A DNA stretch of 64,000 nucleotides from Rotaria sp. Silwood1 (taxonomy: Eukaryota; Rotifera; Eurotatoria; Philodinida; Philodinidae). Each line of letters starts with the position of its first letter. Positions within the stretch are counted from its first letter, which is position 1. This document shows positions 13,211-27,700 of the stretch, piece after piece. The position numbers and the translations under genes are program-made. The stretch is from the NCBI GenBank assembly GCA_905250075.1, contig CAJNOP010000031.1, forward strand, positions 1,705,098-1,769,097. The letters run 5' to 3'. The notes beneath the pieces are model-generated. The model was not told where the DNA came from, did not search any database, and worked only from the letters and a program-made list of their open reading frames with translations.

Positions 13211-14595
13211 TCATAAATCCTCATGTCTTGATTTAAATTGATTCTGTTCTGATTTATTGTTTAAATGTATTGTAATTAATAAACGTGGACTACGACGAGT
13301 CTTTGAACTTGAACATGTATCATCATTATATCTTTGTTGATAAGGTGCTTTTCGTTGTTCATCATAATTCATAATCATCATCATTTTTTGTTGTCTTATT
13401 TGATGATTATAACAACAACAACAACGACGACACATGATTTTTAATGTATAGCGAAATTTACGATTTGTTAATGAGTAAATAAAAAAATTTATTGAATGAT
13501 TAACAATTAATAGTAAGTTAGATACAAAAAGTAAACAACCGAAAATCATTGCTGAAATATATCCACATGGATTACCATTACTAAGACCCAAAATCGTTAA
13601 AATTAATACTGGTAATTGACATATTATATTAAAAAAACATATAATTAATACCATTTTAGTTATTTTAGATTTTGATTTTAAACGTTGAGCTACAATTTGT
13701 GAATGTAATGTAAATTGTTTTGATTTTTTTAAACCAATTTTACGGCTAACAATCCGTATAAGTAATATCCAAAGAATAACACATATCACCCATGGTCCTA
13801 GTATAGATAATATAGCTGATATAACTTTTAAAACATTTAATGCATTTATATGAGAACGATAATAATAATAAGGTACTATAGATAGAATACTAAATATAGA
13901 TATAATAATTAAAGCTTTTTTTTCATTACGACTTGAACAATAAACTTGTGAATAAAGTGGTTTAACAACAATCATTAAGCGAAAACTTGTTATTGTCACA
14001 ACTGAAAAAAAAAATTGAACGAATTTAATTTATTTCAACAAAAATTAAATTATTTCTTACCAATCCAATTTGAACAAAATGTTGCACCTGTTGCTATAGG
14101 CATAAGATATAAATTAACAAAATTTATTAAATTATCATTTGTTGAAGAACCATAATAATAAATAATATGTGGAATACATGCAAGAGTTGGAGCAACTATA
14201 TCACTTATAGCAAGACCTTGTAAAAGATTATTAACACCACCTTTACGCATCAAACGACGATTAAGAACTATTAATGTAAGAATATTGCCTAGAGAATAAA
14301 TAACATTTTCTTTTCAAAAAACTATCTGTAATATCAACAATATGATACTTACCGATATTACCTGATAACATAAGAATAATTTGTACAATACCCCATATAA
14401 CTCGACCAGATGTACCTTCCAGTAATTCATTAATTAATTCATCTAATGAACAGAAAAAAATATATAATTTTTATAAAAGAACATCATTTATTTACCTGCA
14501 CATATTGTCTCATTGTCAAATGTATTAGATGATATATAATCACTGACAGGCAATATTGATAATATAGAAGATGTTGTTGAAACATTTGTTGACAT
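13211..14595 (-). CDS. Class A (rhodopsin-like) G protein-coupled receptor
   Basis: Four exons: 14496-14595, 14353-14442, 14061-14288 and 13211-14001; junctions are GT-AG and in frame, giving 402 residues. The N-terminus is Ser/Thr-rich with N-glycosylation sites and no obvious signal peptide. TM1 contains SGNIGN (GN motif), TM2 contains LAISD (the LAxxD pattern), TM7 contains SINFFIY in place of NPxxY. The TM3 end reads TSFRLMIVVKPL, so the DRY motif is replaced by SFR. The C-terminal tail has a CRRCCCC cluster (possible palmitoylation) and basic residues. This divergent style is common in lineage-specific neuropeptide/FMRFamide-like receptor families; ligand unknown. A pyrimidine-AG acceptor-like site lies 12 nt before the ATG. 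Confidence 0.82.
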
Positions 14596-17500
14596 TACGA
14601 ATTGAGCCTATTACAGAAAAATATGTGGGTTCAGTTTTCTTTCCAAGTGTACTTATTATTCTATTTTCTTGTTAGGTCTTTATATAGTTCAGGTTAAAAA
14701 AGGCTTCAATATGTATATTATCACGGAAATGAGTGCACGCAACACATTGAATCACGCTATCAATAAATATAACGAACTAAGAACAACTTACCATGAGGTG
14801 AACTAGAATAACATTTGATACCACTTGTTTGATGTAAATAAAGTAGTTCGTTGAAAGGAAATCAAAAAATAATTCTAGGTATAATATATGTGAAAGTTTT
14901 TCTCTAAAACACAAAGAAATACTGATGAATACTGGTGTATTCCATAATTAACAACAAAAGAAAATCTGAAAGAATAAATTGAACACGAAGAAGAAAGATT
15001 CATGTTGTTTAGCATAGAATTTATAGAAACTCTGTAAACGTTGTTTACTCATTATCTATATAAGACTAGAAATAAGTTGCAATAATTTTGTTTTATATAT
15101 TCACACTACAGGCAGAAAAAAAAAGAAAAAAAAAATGTGAAAAGATTTTTTTTTTTTTCTTTAGTAGATGAGAAATTTCCTTCGAAACAAGTTGTCAACA
15201 TAATGATAACAAGAAGAAAAGAGATAAAATGACTTATTATCAATGTAGCATGCCCATCGTGTAATTATTATATAATAGATTCTTCAAAATACATCCCAAC
15301 AATATAATAATTCTGTTCGAAATGTATATCATAACAAAAACATCATATATACTAAATAATGAACTACTATCAGTTGTCCGATTAATGACATATTATCAGA
15401 CGACTGTTCACATTAATAGTCAATCGTAATTTTATCAATTAGTTGGTTTATAGTGGCTAATTTATATTCATAGACATATTTACTCGATCGTACTTGTAAA
15501 AACAAACGAGCATTAAGAAGATTCTTAATAGATAGTCGAATAAAAAAAATACATACATGACTATAACGACTAGACGATCTTCATTGAATTATTAAACAGC
15601 TGCTATTTGAGTTAAGTGAACAGTTAAAAAATATATTGATTTTATCTCATGAAAATATAAAAATCAATAGTTTTTTAATGAAGAAAAAAAACTCATTTTT
15701 TCTTGTTTTTTGATGCAGATAGTAAGAAACTTTTAACTATCTTGAATTCACATATAGTGTATGTTAACAATTCTGACTATTGTCTACGATCTAATCAGCA
15801 AATTTATGTCATACAGCTTTCTGACAAAACTGATGTAGATCGTTTGATTAAATTTAATAAATTATTCATATTCGTTCTCTTAATCTAAATAAAGGAAAAA
15901 CATAAACGAAATCTGTCTTGATGATACACTAAATTTCAAAGATGTAATTTCTCTGTAAAATTCTCATGTAAAAATAACTTGAATGACTTTATTCGATAGA
16001 TGCATGGAAAAGCTTTCTGAAAGATGTTATGTGATTCATTTTATCGAATAGTACATGCAAACTCACTTATTAAAATAATATTTACATATGATATATATGT
16101 GAATTTATGTAAGAATAAAGGATGTTGCTCTTTTATATTAATAAAGTTTTATACTTTGTAAAAACATACAACACAATTTTTCAAATGGTTTTTTATGTCA
16201 AATATATATTTAATTATATCTTATAACAAAAATTAAAGATAATAAAGAATAACAACATCTATCAAGAATTTGTCGTAATCATGAAAAAAGCAAACAAAAA
16301 TCAACATCTCATTTAATTGTGTTCGATCGTATATACTTATCAAGGAAATAAAAGTGCTCTATTTTTCTCTAATAAATAACGACACATCATTTTTTTGTGG
16401 CAAGAGTATCTAAAATTACAAATGAGGTAGACTATATACATATATCCAAAGGAAATCTAACGAGTTATAGCCGTTCATTAACTAAAAACAATATTTCTTT
16501 CTTTCTGTTTCTTTCCTAAAGTAGAAACAATCAAAATATTCATTATAACTAATGCACTAATCTTCAACATCACACTCTTGAATCTTGACTTACTGATTTA
16601 TACTACACAGAGTTCTGAATAAAGTCTTTTTTTTTGTTGAGTAATTAACCGCTAAAAACTATAGAACAGTGGTTTAATAGGCGAATATATATTGTTAGTT
16701 TTTACATTTTTCTATACAAGCAACATGTCATGAAGAAAGAAGTGAATATATTTTATTATTATTACATATTTCATAGAATTCAAGGCGACTATCAAATAAA
16801 ATATAATTCAATTTGAATGAGAATAATTAATTTTCTTCATTAGTGTAACTATAGACATCATCTGAAGTAATAAAAAAATTAGATATTACTGAACAACCTA
16901 GACAACTGACAAAGAAATGTTAATTATTAAAAGACTTGTTAATCAATGAATTAGCATCAACACAATGACGAGTAAGGTTTTGAAAAGTTCGAAGTGTAGT
17001 TGACAGTGTCAAAATTAATTTTCTATATTGATAACGGATTCTCATAGAAAATGCTGGAGTACTTTACCCTGGTTGAAAGAACAAAAAGATGAATTTTTAT
17101 GTTCAAAGTTCATCAATCATGACTAATTCATTGCAGTGTATTATTTTCTATTATTGTGTTACAAAAACGATTCATTTCTATATAATTAATATAGCAAAGA
17201 CGATTTATTTTGTTATTTTTGAATTATTATGCATTGTCAGCAGGCATGCATTTAAATAAATATTCCTTTATACTAGATTAAATAAAGTATTTTATATAAT
17301 AAGTATACATAAAAGATTTTGCCGGATACGATTGTAAATCTGCTCACTGCCTCAGATCTCACTGTCAATAGAATAGAAAGACACAGCGTGAAACTCTGTA
17401 ATTGTCTATCTATTTGTTTTGTTTTTTGCTAAATAGAGAAAAAATTTTCAAGGACTAGATAGTGTCTCAGAATCTATCACTTTTAGATTTTTCGAATAAT

Positions 17501-20500
17501 AACTAGGGTAACGGCACTTTTTCTATTATAGACCCAATAGGAAAACTAATCGTATAAATCGATGCCGTTTTTCATGCTTCATAAATAGTGAAAATCCGTA
17601 TTCGACGCGTCAAATTTCAGATTTGACTTTTGCTTAGAACAAGTCGCGAAGACTTGATTTCATGGTTGACATCAGAATATATAAATGGAAAATAATTACC
17701 TATATAATCTTTTGCTCAGGAAATGAGAAAAAAGGAAGTGGTTCTAAAATTTAAAAAATTGTCGGAAAATCTGCAAAAATTCTTCTTTACCATTCTTTAG
17801 ACACCGTTAAAGATATGCTTTTCGTAGTTGATTTTCTATATTTCGATACTTATTTTATTCAATGTATGTAATCATAGTGAACTCGTTAAATAGAATATCG
17901 TGAATACTTAGCAATCATCTTGTCAAATACAATCAAAAAATCAAGGCTATATGCCAAATTGTTCTTTATTCCTATAAGTTTATCTGATTTTTGAAGAGAT
18001 AAGCATTTTTATAACATAAATACGACGAAGAATTACTGCTCAGCCTCTTGTGACTACTCACTGAAGTCAAATGATGACTTTTGTTATATGGATATATAAT
18101 TGGATTGTTTTATTGCGTTTTTGTCGATTATTTCTCTGCATTCTTTACAACATACTCGTAATAAATGACACGTACATCTTTTTCATCATAGTTTCTATAT
18201 TCAGTGAAATAATATCAACAACGAATGTGTTTTACAAATCAAGAAACCAAAAAAAGAAATATGCACTAAAATAAAATGCATCTCATGCATGTATCGCTAG
18301 TGAATGTTATTAATTCTCACATAAATATGTAGAACTTAACAGATTTGTCATAGTCTATCTGTTAACCATTCATTCGCAGTTCTTTTTTTATTTTCCAATA
18401 CAGCTATTTATAATCAACTCAGTAACAAATAATAAACTTACATAGTTGCCTAGGTCTTTCTCTCTAGATTATTTCTCGACTAGACATCAGTTCGAGAACA
18501 CAGTGACAAATCGATCGATCATTAGATATCGATTATTCCGATGTGATCTGATCGAGATCAAATGAACTTGGAACGACAAGAAATCTTAAGATCGAAACAT
18601 TTTGAGCCTCAATAATAGCTATTACTCATTCTTATCAAACTAAAAGAAAAATAACAATTGTTCTTTTATGCGAAAGTCGTCTCATAATGTATTGAAACAT
18701 GTTACGGTTGTTCGTAGTGCGAAAGATTAATAGAATAAATAGAGAGGAAATATGATTGAAATTCGTTCATTCATAAGAAATCTGAAATAGATTAAGCAAA
18801 AGCAAGTCAAACAAGACATAATCTAAAAGTACTTGTGACTTTGTCACCATTCTTTAGTTCTGATTTGTGTTCACATGCACAAAAGTAAGTGATTTTCTCA
18901 ATTTATTCGGTAAATTTGCTTGATGTAATGCAAACACTAATAATCAAGAAATTTTTATTCAATATCCGATGAAATTAATTATGAAATTATATAAACATCA
19001 GTGAATAGCAACTTTTTGATTCGGTTAAGATTTAAATTGTATTCCAGTAATAACTTTCGTTCTCGTTGACTGATCTGGATAATTTTGTGAAATATAGTCC
19101 AAAAACAGGTCTTAATATATAGGAGTAGAAACTTGAATTTCCTTTCACAGACACCTTAGCAACGATACAATACTGGCGTGATAGACATAATCATACGAAC
19201 ATGAACAGTCATCCTATTCCGCAATGTTGAGCATTGCAGAATCAGTTCCATCCAATTTCGGAAACTCGACCATCATTCAGCATAAGAGACCTCCTCGACA
19301 TCGATCGAGTTCCACCAATTCTGGGAATACGGAGAACTAAGTTCAGACGGAATTCCGTACCGGGATTACTTACTTATCCTAGGGATTAATCTTCCACTAC
19401 ATCATCATGCGTGAGGATGAGGGCGAGAAGTAATTCCAGTGTAGAATTCCGGGAATTGAGTCGAGACGGAATTAGTTGGAATTCCGGAATTAGAAGGAAT
19501 TCTGTTTCAACACAATTCCTGGAATTCCGGAAATTGACGGAACTCGATCGATATCGATTGGGCCTGTTCTGTGAAATCATGATCAAGCTTCCAGAATTGG
19601 ACGGCATTGGTTCCGGGGGCGAAACTGATTCCATAATGTTCAACATCGCGGAATAGAATGCATTCTCATTTTTTAGACATTAAAGAAAACAACGATAACA
19701 AATAATCCGTTCTGTAGAGTTTGAATTGTTCTATCGAATGATGTATCCTTCGTGTTTTTCCCTTTCTCTTTCTATGTTGACCCGCTCGAAATACAGTATG
19801 ATAGACTCTTTTTCAATTTATTGCGTCTGTGCATAAATTGAAGAAAAATGAAGATCTTGTAAAGAAAAATCATACTTTGAAAAAACAAAACATAAAAATA
19901 TTTCTTCGTAGTGGTTTTTCTTTTCGGTCAGATGAAAGCGATCTTTTTCAAAAATTTTAACTTTTACTAACGTTTTAAAGCAACATTTTTGCAACTTTCA
20001 TTACAAATAACTTTTGAACAGTTCATCCGTTGTTTCTCAAATTTAAATGATAGATTTAATTCTTAGATTCTTGTTACCAGTTAAATATTTAGTCGTCTAT
20101 CTTCTATTGTTCTCGACAAGTTGACATGATACGGTGAAATGTACAATGATATTTCACGCGTGGTATTTCGTGTAATAGCCAGTCAATATAGATAGTATTT
20201 AACACTATTAGTTTCAGTTAATTGCACAAAGTTATCCTACTTTTATTCTGAAATACTGATTCTGAATTATAAAGTTATTATATTAGATAGAGATTGTGTG
20301 GACTAGTACAGATTGTAGAACGATATTTTTTGTGATATTTCAAAAAAACAGAGAGTCGACATGAGTTGTATCTTATATCATTTTAACTTGATTCATTTTT
20401 CCAAGTGACTCTACTAGTAGAAGCCTCGATTCTAATTTAAAAATTTACTTTACCATGTAAAACTTCAATAAACTATGACTCATTTTTACATAAAATAGCG

Positions 20501-21708
20501 TTCTGTATGCTACACTCACACTGTGATAAAGCATATCTCGCCTAATACGCAGTAGAGTGTTGAGAAATCTTTGTTATGCAACATATACATATAATACAGC
20601 AAAATAAATTACTCAGCTATTATTTATGTCTGCTTTCAGTTTTTTCTGCTGATCATAGTAAAAAGTTGCAATTCACTCATATATATGTATATATGAATGA
20701 CAGTACTTTTCAATAAAGTGTTTGAAAGATATGATCGACTGGTTAATATTCGGAAGGAGAGTAACAAATAAAAAAACAGTTTGATCCAATAATGATGTTT
20801 TTTCTTAAGAGAATGAGAAATTCTCAATCAAATACATAACATTTTATAAGTACTTATTGTAATATGATATATATCGTCCTTGAAGTGAATTCTTATCTTC
20901 TGTATTATATGTAAACAATTAAATGTGAAAGAATGTACTTTATCATTCACCAGAAACGAAAACGATACATGCATTACGTAAAAAACTGTTTAATAAATAA
21001 TTATCGGTAATATCACTAAACTATCAATCATAAACAATATAAGATATTATTATCAAATCTATTTATCTTATTTTTTATTCTCAGGTGTCAAGTCAATCAT
21101 CATCTTAGCAGGCTTTCCTTTTTTTTTATATTTTATAATATTGCTGTTAGAAAACAACCGTTGCTGTATGCATTGCTCAGGTCTTATCATGCATTTATGT
21201 TGTTTTTATTACAAAAATCGATTGAGACATTCAATAACTAATGCATTGATACTTATGGAAACTAAGTAAACACACACGCATCTACATACATATTATAACC
21301 CTAGACAAATAAAACAGAAAAAGTCAAACTGCGTTCTCAGCTATAACAACAATCGAGCTCACCTTTTTCTTCTTTTTTCTTTCTTTTTTTCTTCTCATTT
21401 TTTTTTTCTCTCAAATCAAACCAAAAAACACACTAGAAGTAAAAGAAAAAAAATCGAAATGGTTAACATTCATTTATACTATTCAAATACCTACAACAAC
21501 ATCTGTGTAGTGCAAAAAAAGTACTATTTTTGTCAAACATAGATACCATCGAACAAACAGACGGTTGGCTACTGTTTGACTTAAATTAAGAAGAAAAAAA
21601 CATCATCGACTTAAATAAATGGAATTATTTTCAACTTTGTTTCCAATGACAATATAATAAATATTCATGGTTTTTAAATAAAAAAGAAAAACTTCTTATT
21701 CTTCAATC
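14596..21708. other. Long gene-free stretch, 7.1 kb, containing a MITE
   Basis: Upstream of the minus-strand GPCR and the plus-strand TTLL gene. Apart from the element at 19215-19655 I see no coding sequence or structured RNA; the sequence is AT-rich with short unsupported open frames. A pyrimidine-rich tract at about 21360-21420 precedes the TTLL gene. Confidence 0.5.
19215..19655. mobile_element. Palindromic MITE rich in GAATTCC, TA ends
   Basis: Imperfect terminal inverted repeats of about 110 bp begin TTCCGC(A/G)ATGTTGA(G/A)CATT and abut TA on both sides. The inner 200 bp consist of many inverted copies of GGAATTCC/GGAATTCCGG-like motifs, so the whole element can fold on itself. Its base composition is visibly more GC-rich than its surroundings. 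No transposase is present; overlapping open frames on both strands are by-products of the palindrome. Confidence 0.75.
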
Positions 21709-24700
21709 ATGGGTAATGGTAATATAACCGGTACAAAGAATGATCAAAAACAAAAATCAACTCGTTCAAACAGTCAACAGTTTGGAGATTTATATAATCA
21801 AAAAAAATCTACAGATCATTTAATTTTTTATGCTTGTACAGATAAAGCAAGAGTGTAAGAAAAAAAAAAAAAGATAAATAAAATTCTTTTTCTTCTTTCA
21901 AAAATATTTCTTTACTTATTTTATTCTTATAGGATTACAGAAATACTTGAAGAACGTGGTTGGTCTCGTACAAAAGATCACAATGTAACTAATTTTACTA
22001 TAAAATGGTGTCTTGAACATCAAGTTGATTGGAAAAAATTTCAAGAAGGAAAACAATTAATTAATAATATACCTGGTCAAATAACATTTGCTGATAAAGT
22101 TAATTTATGGTATACAATACGAGATTATATAAATAGTAGAAGAACTCTAGTTGGAAATAATATTCAAACATTTCTTCCCATGACATTTGTCCTTGATAAT
22201 GAAGATGAAGTAGCTGAATTTTTACGCATTTATAAAAGTAAGAATAAAACTCATTTTATATAATTAAATAACATATTGCATATTCAATTTACCAGATCTT
22301 TTTTCGTTCATGCTCATGAGAAAAGTAATATGCAACGCTTTTTTTTTAAGTATGTTAAATAATTCAAAAGGAGTTAGATTAAAGAATACTAATTAATCAA
22401 AACATTGGTAGTTTCTTTTTATAGAATCCCTCGATTTATTGAAGCACGTGATTAATTCTATAAAACAACTTTTATTCAAAGACAGCTAAAGTTTCTAAGC
22501 TGATCTAGCGTAATGATCGTCATTAATTCTTTCATTCTTTTTTTCTATAATTTAAGATTTAAATAAAAATTCACAAGAACCATTCAGATAAATATGAAAG
22601 AGAAGTTAACAACAGCAAAATCTTGTTGAATATTATTATTTCATTAATATGCTAAAAACAGTTTTATTGTTATTAATCTCTCGTTTGTAATTTTCACGAA
22701 AATTAAAAAAAAAATGCGAGAATCCGAGACTATTTATCCACATCATTAACTATGAAAAGTCGACGTGTATTAAAATCTTGATTTAGCAAAATGAGAATTT
22801 GATCTCTAGTGACTTTAGACCATCCTATTAGAATCTCTTTAGTGGTTTTACATGATTCGGAATCGCTAAATTTTTGCTTTGACTTACTCTTGTCTGATGT
22901 TCTCGTAACATTCTCGTACATGTGCAGATTTTTCAAAAAGAATAAATTTAATAGGTTTCGAATGGGATCAAGATTTGATCCGACCGGACATCCTTGTTTT
23001 TGTTCTTATCAAATATGGATTCTAGACACTTCATAAGTACGATAGGTAACAGGGCTTATTATACTCTTGTTAATCGTCTCTTTCATCGATAGGAAGTTTC
23101 GTTTCCTTGTAACCTGTTGTATTTTTTCTATGTAAAAACTTTTATATATTGACAAAAAGCTAAACAATGAAAAGTAACAATGATTTTGTGAAGTACTATG
23201 TGCTTCAAGATCGTTAGAGATTTTTATTACGCTTTTCTATCACAATTGTTGATTATTTACGTCAAATTTCATGGTCCTAATGCATGTTTATTATGTTCTC
23301 ATCAATTTAATTTTCAATATAATTTGTTAGGAGTTTTATTTAGAGAGGTCAAGGAATATATAATGAAAATTTATATGGATTCTATTGTAAACTGTAACAA
23401 TCATAGAATTCATTAGAGTCGACAAAAGTCTGAAGAAATCTGTAGAATTCAATTAGAGTATGAAAAAATCTTCAGTAACTCCTAGCAATTTGAAAAACCT
23501 GAGTAAATTGAGTAGACGCTTTGAATTCACGGATACAATTGAAGTCCAGTAAATTCAAACGGACAACAATGAATTCCGATGGATTCACTATTGTATTCAT
23601 TGAAATGTGACAAGATCATCATACCGCTAGAGCATATATCACAGCAGGTTTTGATTCTTTTTGGAATCGCTCTGATGTCTTGTACATTTGACGAATAGTC
23701 TTCTATTTTTTTTTTGTTGTTCGCACTTTTTTGAAACAGCATTAAAAGTCCAGAAAACCAGAATTATTCAACAAAGTTACAGTGAATCAGAGTTATTTTA
23801 AAAATAACCATCAAATCAGGAAAATCAAGACCATTTCAAAGATTACTCGAAATCTACTATTTAGTTTTCGAAGAAACAAGTAGGAGTTATATGAATCGTA
23901 TACAAACTAAAATGCAAAATTAACTAAACTAGATGGTAGCAGAAGTAAGACAGACAAGAAAGAATACTTTTGCTTTTCATTTACCTTGCAGTATGGGATG
24001 CTACCTAACGTTAAACTCTTCGATATCTTCCCTGTCACTATTACTAGCTATAGCTATGGGCAGAAGACTGGTCTGATGCAAACTATACCTAGGTGTAAGA
24101 GCAAGTTTATATGACAACGCATTCAACATGTTATGAAACAGATGAGTCGAGAGAAACAACCATTAGTGGCTTGTCCATGTTCATTTCATGGATGATGATA
24201 CTGAAATTTGAACATAGTTTCTTGTAGATACGTGTCGAAAACAGCAGTCATTCATTCATAAAGGGTGATAGGAACAGATAGAGAAAAATTCGGCTGATAG
24301 AATAAGAAAATCATGACAATCAATACAAGTCTAGAAAACACTCTTACATAGAATGAATGGTTCCATGGGATAAAATGGAACACACCAATGGATCCCATTC
24401 CATTCAGAGCTGCAATACATAGATTCGCTTCGATAGTAAATAACAGTTCTATATAATTAACTACAACTTACCATTTTTGTATAAAATTAAGAAAGGTTAA
24501 TCTTAGCTAAAAAAAAGACATCATATATGTCATTTATTTTACTTCCACTAAAAAAATAATCCAACACTTTGTTTTTACTAATTTCTAGAACAAAATAGAA
24601 TATGGATATGTAAACCACGTTACAGTTATGCTGGTCAAGGTATTCATGTTATATCAGTAAATTCTGATTTGGAAACAATATTTAAAATAAAACATGTTGT

Positions 24701-27700
24701 TGGTAATCGTATACAACATGAACCCAAAACACCGGGACATCTAATGCAAGAGTAACGTATGATGATCATTTATTTCTACATGGATATTTTAACCAAAGAT
24801 TCTTTTTCTTTCATTTGTCAACATAGATATATTTCACGACCACTTCTTATTAAAGGTCGTAAGTTTGATATACGTGTACATTGGCTTGTCGCGTGGACAA
24901 AACCATTACTCGTACTATATAATCATCATGCATCAGTTATACGTCTTTCACTTAATCTGTATCGAGAATTTGATTTCGATCGTGCGACACATTTAACTAA
25001 TTTAGTAATTTAGTTTTTATTAAGTTTTATTTTTTAATAGTACTTATCTATTTAGTCAGTACAAGAAAATCATCATCGTTATGCATTCTCACAAGAAGCA
25101 ACAGGAATGACTATGCAACAATTGAAGTAAAAGAATTCTATATCTATCTAATGATGATTTTGTTTTTTTCTTTAGTAACTATTTTAATCAATGCTTTCTA
25201 CCATTTCATCCAAAAATGCCTCAAGACTGGGTCATGACTGTTATGCAGGTAAGAAAAACTAAGATTCGGTAATATAAAATTGCCACTTACCATATTTAGT
25301 ATATTAAATGAGTAGAATGACAATTAGTTAACTTTGTTTTTCTATTATAAACTATGGAAAAAAAATACTGGAAAATGCATAATGAATATGAACGAAACCA
25401 TATAAGAGAAAAAATCTCTTGCTCTTTTTTTCTGCATTCAATCGAGCAGATGTCTCTAATAGTGATGGAAAAGTCGTGATCTATGTTACTTGATTCATTA
25501 CAACATTATTCTGTAGACGATGAAAAATACTATTCAAAATGCATGTTACCTTTTAAGCACATTTCAAACGTTACAACAATGGACTGTCTCTAGAAAGTAC
25601 ATTCTAAGATGTTAGCTGTCTAGAATACTTTTTTCACTCCGCTGTTAGTAGACATCGTTTCATTACTAACGCTGTTTTTAATGAAAAACAAGCAAAGTTA
25701 GTTTTCGAGAAAAAGAGTGTTTTTTCGAAGGTAAAAATCATTTTCTATAGATAATCATCAAATATCATCTGGATTAAATCCTCTGATTGCAAGAAGTATG
25801 TTGTTTTCAATCCTGTGAAAATATATCTTACGAGAGAACATATTCAAATGTCGGATGCTGCTCATGATAGAGGATTATGCAAATTCTAATGAAATTTTTA
25901 CTGAGAGTAAAGCATTGTCAAAAAATCGAAAATAAACTATTTCATCCTAAAATTTGATCTATAAGCATGTTTGATAGCTATTAGATTGTTCTGAAAATTT
26001 GAACGAAAACAAGCATATCTTTCTCAAGATATTCAATTTTCGAAAAAGCAACAGCTTACTATAGAAGGACACAATAATGAAGTCTACTTCAAAATCTAAC
26101 ATCTCGCGAATGACATGTTTCTTTTCCGTTGGAACTTTCAGAACAATCCGATGAGTATCAAACGCACCTAGAGGATAAATTTATGATTGAATCTTGTTGG
26201 TTTAGATGCTTCGGCAATGTCTTGCTCTCGGTAACAGTTTCATAAAAACTTCTATAAGTCTTAACCAGGAGGCGACAGGCACGAGTCTTATTATGTTTGT
26301 CCTAGTCTCACCAACACCTACTTATAGCTATAATGTGAAGTCGAACGACGTCCGACATTTGGAGATGTTCTCTTATTAGATGGATGAGACAGCAAAATAT
26401 TTACATCGTATACTTAAAACAATGAGCTCTTTCTAATAAAACTATTCTTAACATATAATTCGACGTTATAGTAATGAATTTTCTTCAAAAACTTGCCTTC
26501 TTCTAGACTATCGAAATATGAAAAATGAAATAAGTAAATAATATCGAAAATATTTCTTTTTAGAAACAGCTCATTGGATAATGCTTCCGATGTAAAAAGA
26601 AATCTCGCTGCTTCACCTATGTAAACTCTACTTTCGTAGGATTGAAAAATAAAACATTGCTAGTAAATATACACTTCAATCGAAGAGATGACAGTTGATA
26701 ATTGTTGATAGAAAAAATTTTGATTTCCAAAAACTAAATTGTTTTTTTCGAAAACTAACTTCATTTATATTTCGTTTAAAAAATTGTTATTTGTGGAACG
26801 GTTTCTACTAATGATGGAGTGAGAAAAGTATCGTCCATGGCTAATATCTCAGATAGTAATTTCTAGAGAAGATCTATCATGGTACCGTTTGAAAAAAACC
26901 ATACTTTAAAGACTATGTGCATGTAGAACAACATTTTCTATTGAATGTGGAATGATGATTCCTTGAGTTGAAGAACATAGTTCATTACTTTTTTTTGCCA
27001 TTTTTAAGATCAAATTCTTTAACATCGTCCAGAAGTCACAATAGAATGTTATAATATTTCATTTGCAAAGGCTTTTCTTTCTTTTTAATTACCGAATACG
27101 CACAGGAAAGGAACGGTAATTGGATTATCTTATAGAGAAAATATTCTGATAAGATTATTTTAATTCTCTAAACATGACTATTTTTCAATGAAACATCTTT
27201 CATAACATGTTTGCAGGGGTGTCCCGACCGAGGGGGATGGGGGGTGACCCCCCCCAATGTTGAAAAATTTTCTTTTTTCCCTAGCAAAATTTCAACATTT
27301 TTTCGGTTTTTTTGCTCACTAACTCTCAAAACAATCTCCCCCCCCCCCCCCCCCCAACAGTGAGGTCTCTTTTAGAAAAAATTTTTTAATCGTTTTTATA
27401 GATGATCGCTCCTCCCCCCCCATCTTGGCAACCTCGGGACACCCCTGCATGTTTGTCACAAACTTTTTGACTCTCGAATGTTGTTTGTAGATTCGGCTGA
27501 ATCTATGAAGTCGTTTTTCATTTCTTGCTACGTTAATACGTATTCTTGTCCGATCAATCTCTTTTCTAATCGTTAGCCTTCAAACAACGTAAAAGGGTCA
27601 CATTAACTTTCATGAATAAATATTACAGAAAAAAATATTCCATTCTGATAGTGATTCAATTGTATTTTATTGATTTTAGAATATAGAAGATAAACAAACA

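Noticed and set aside
19386-19656. Overlapping open frames of 81 and 86 codons on opposite strands
   Set aside because: Both lie within a palindromic MITE and read its inverted motifs; symmetry, not coding, keeps them open.
27338-27355. Run of 18 C as a possible telomere-like or assembly artefact
   Set aside because: It sits inside a well-bounded hAT MITE, has no hexamer periodicity, and the flanking duplication is perfect.
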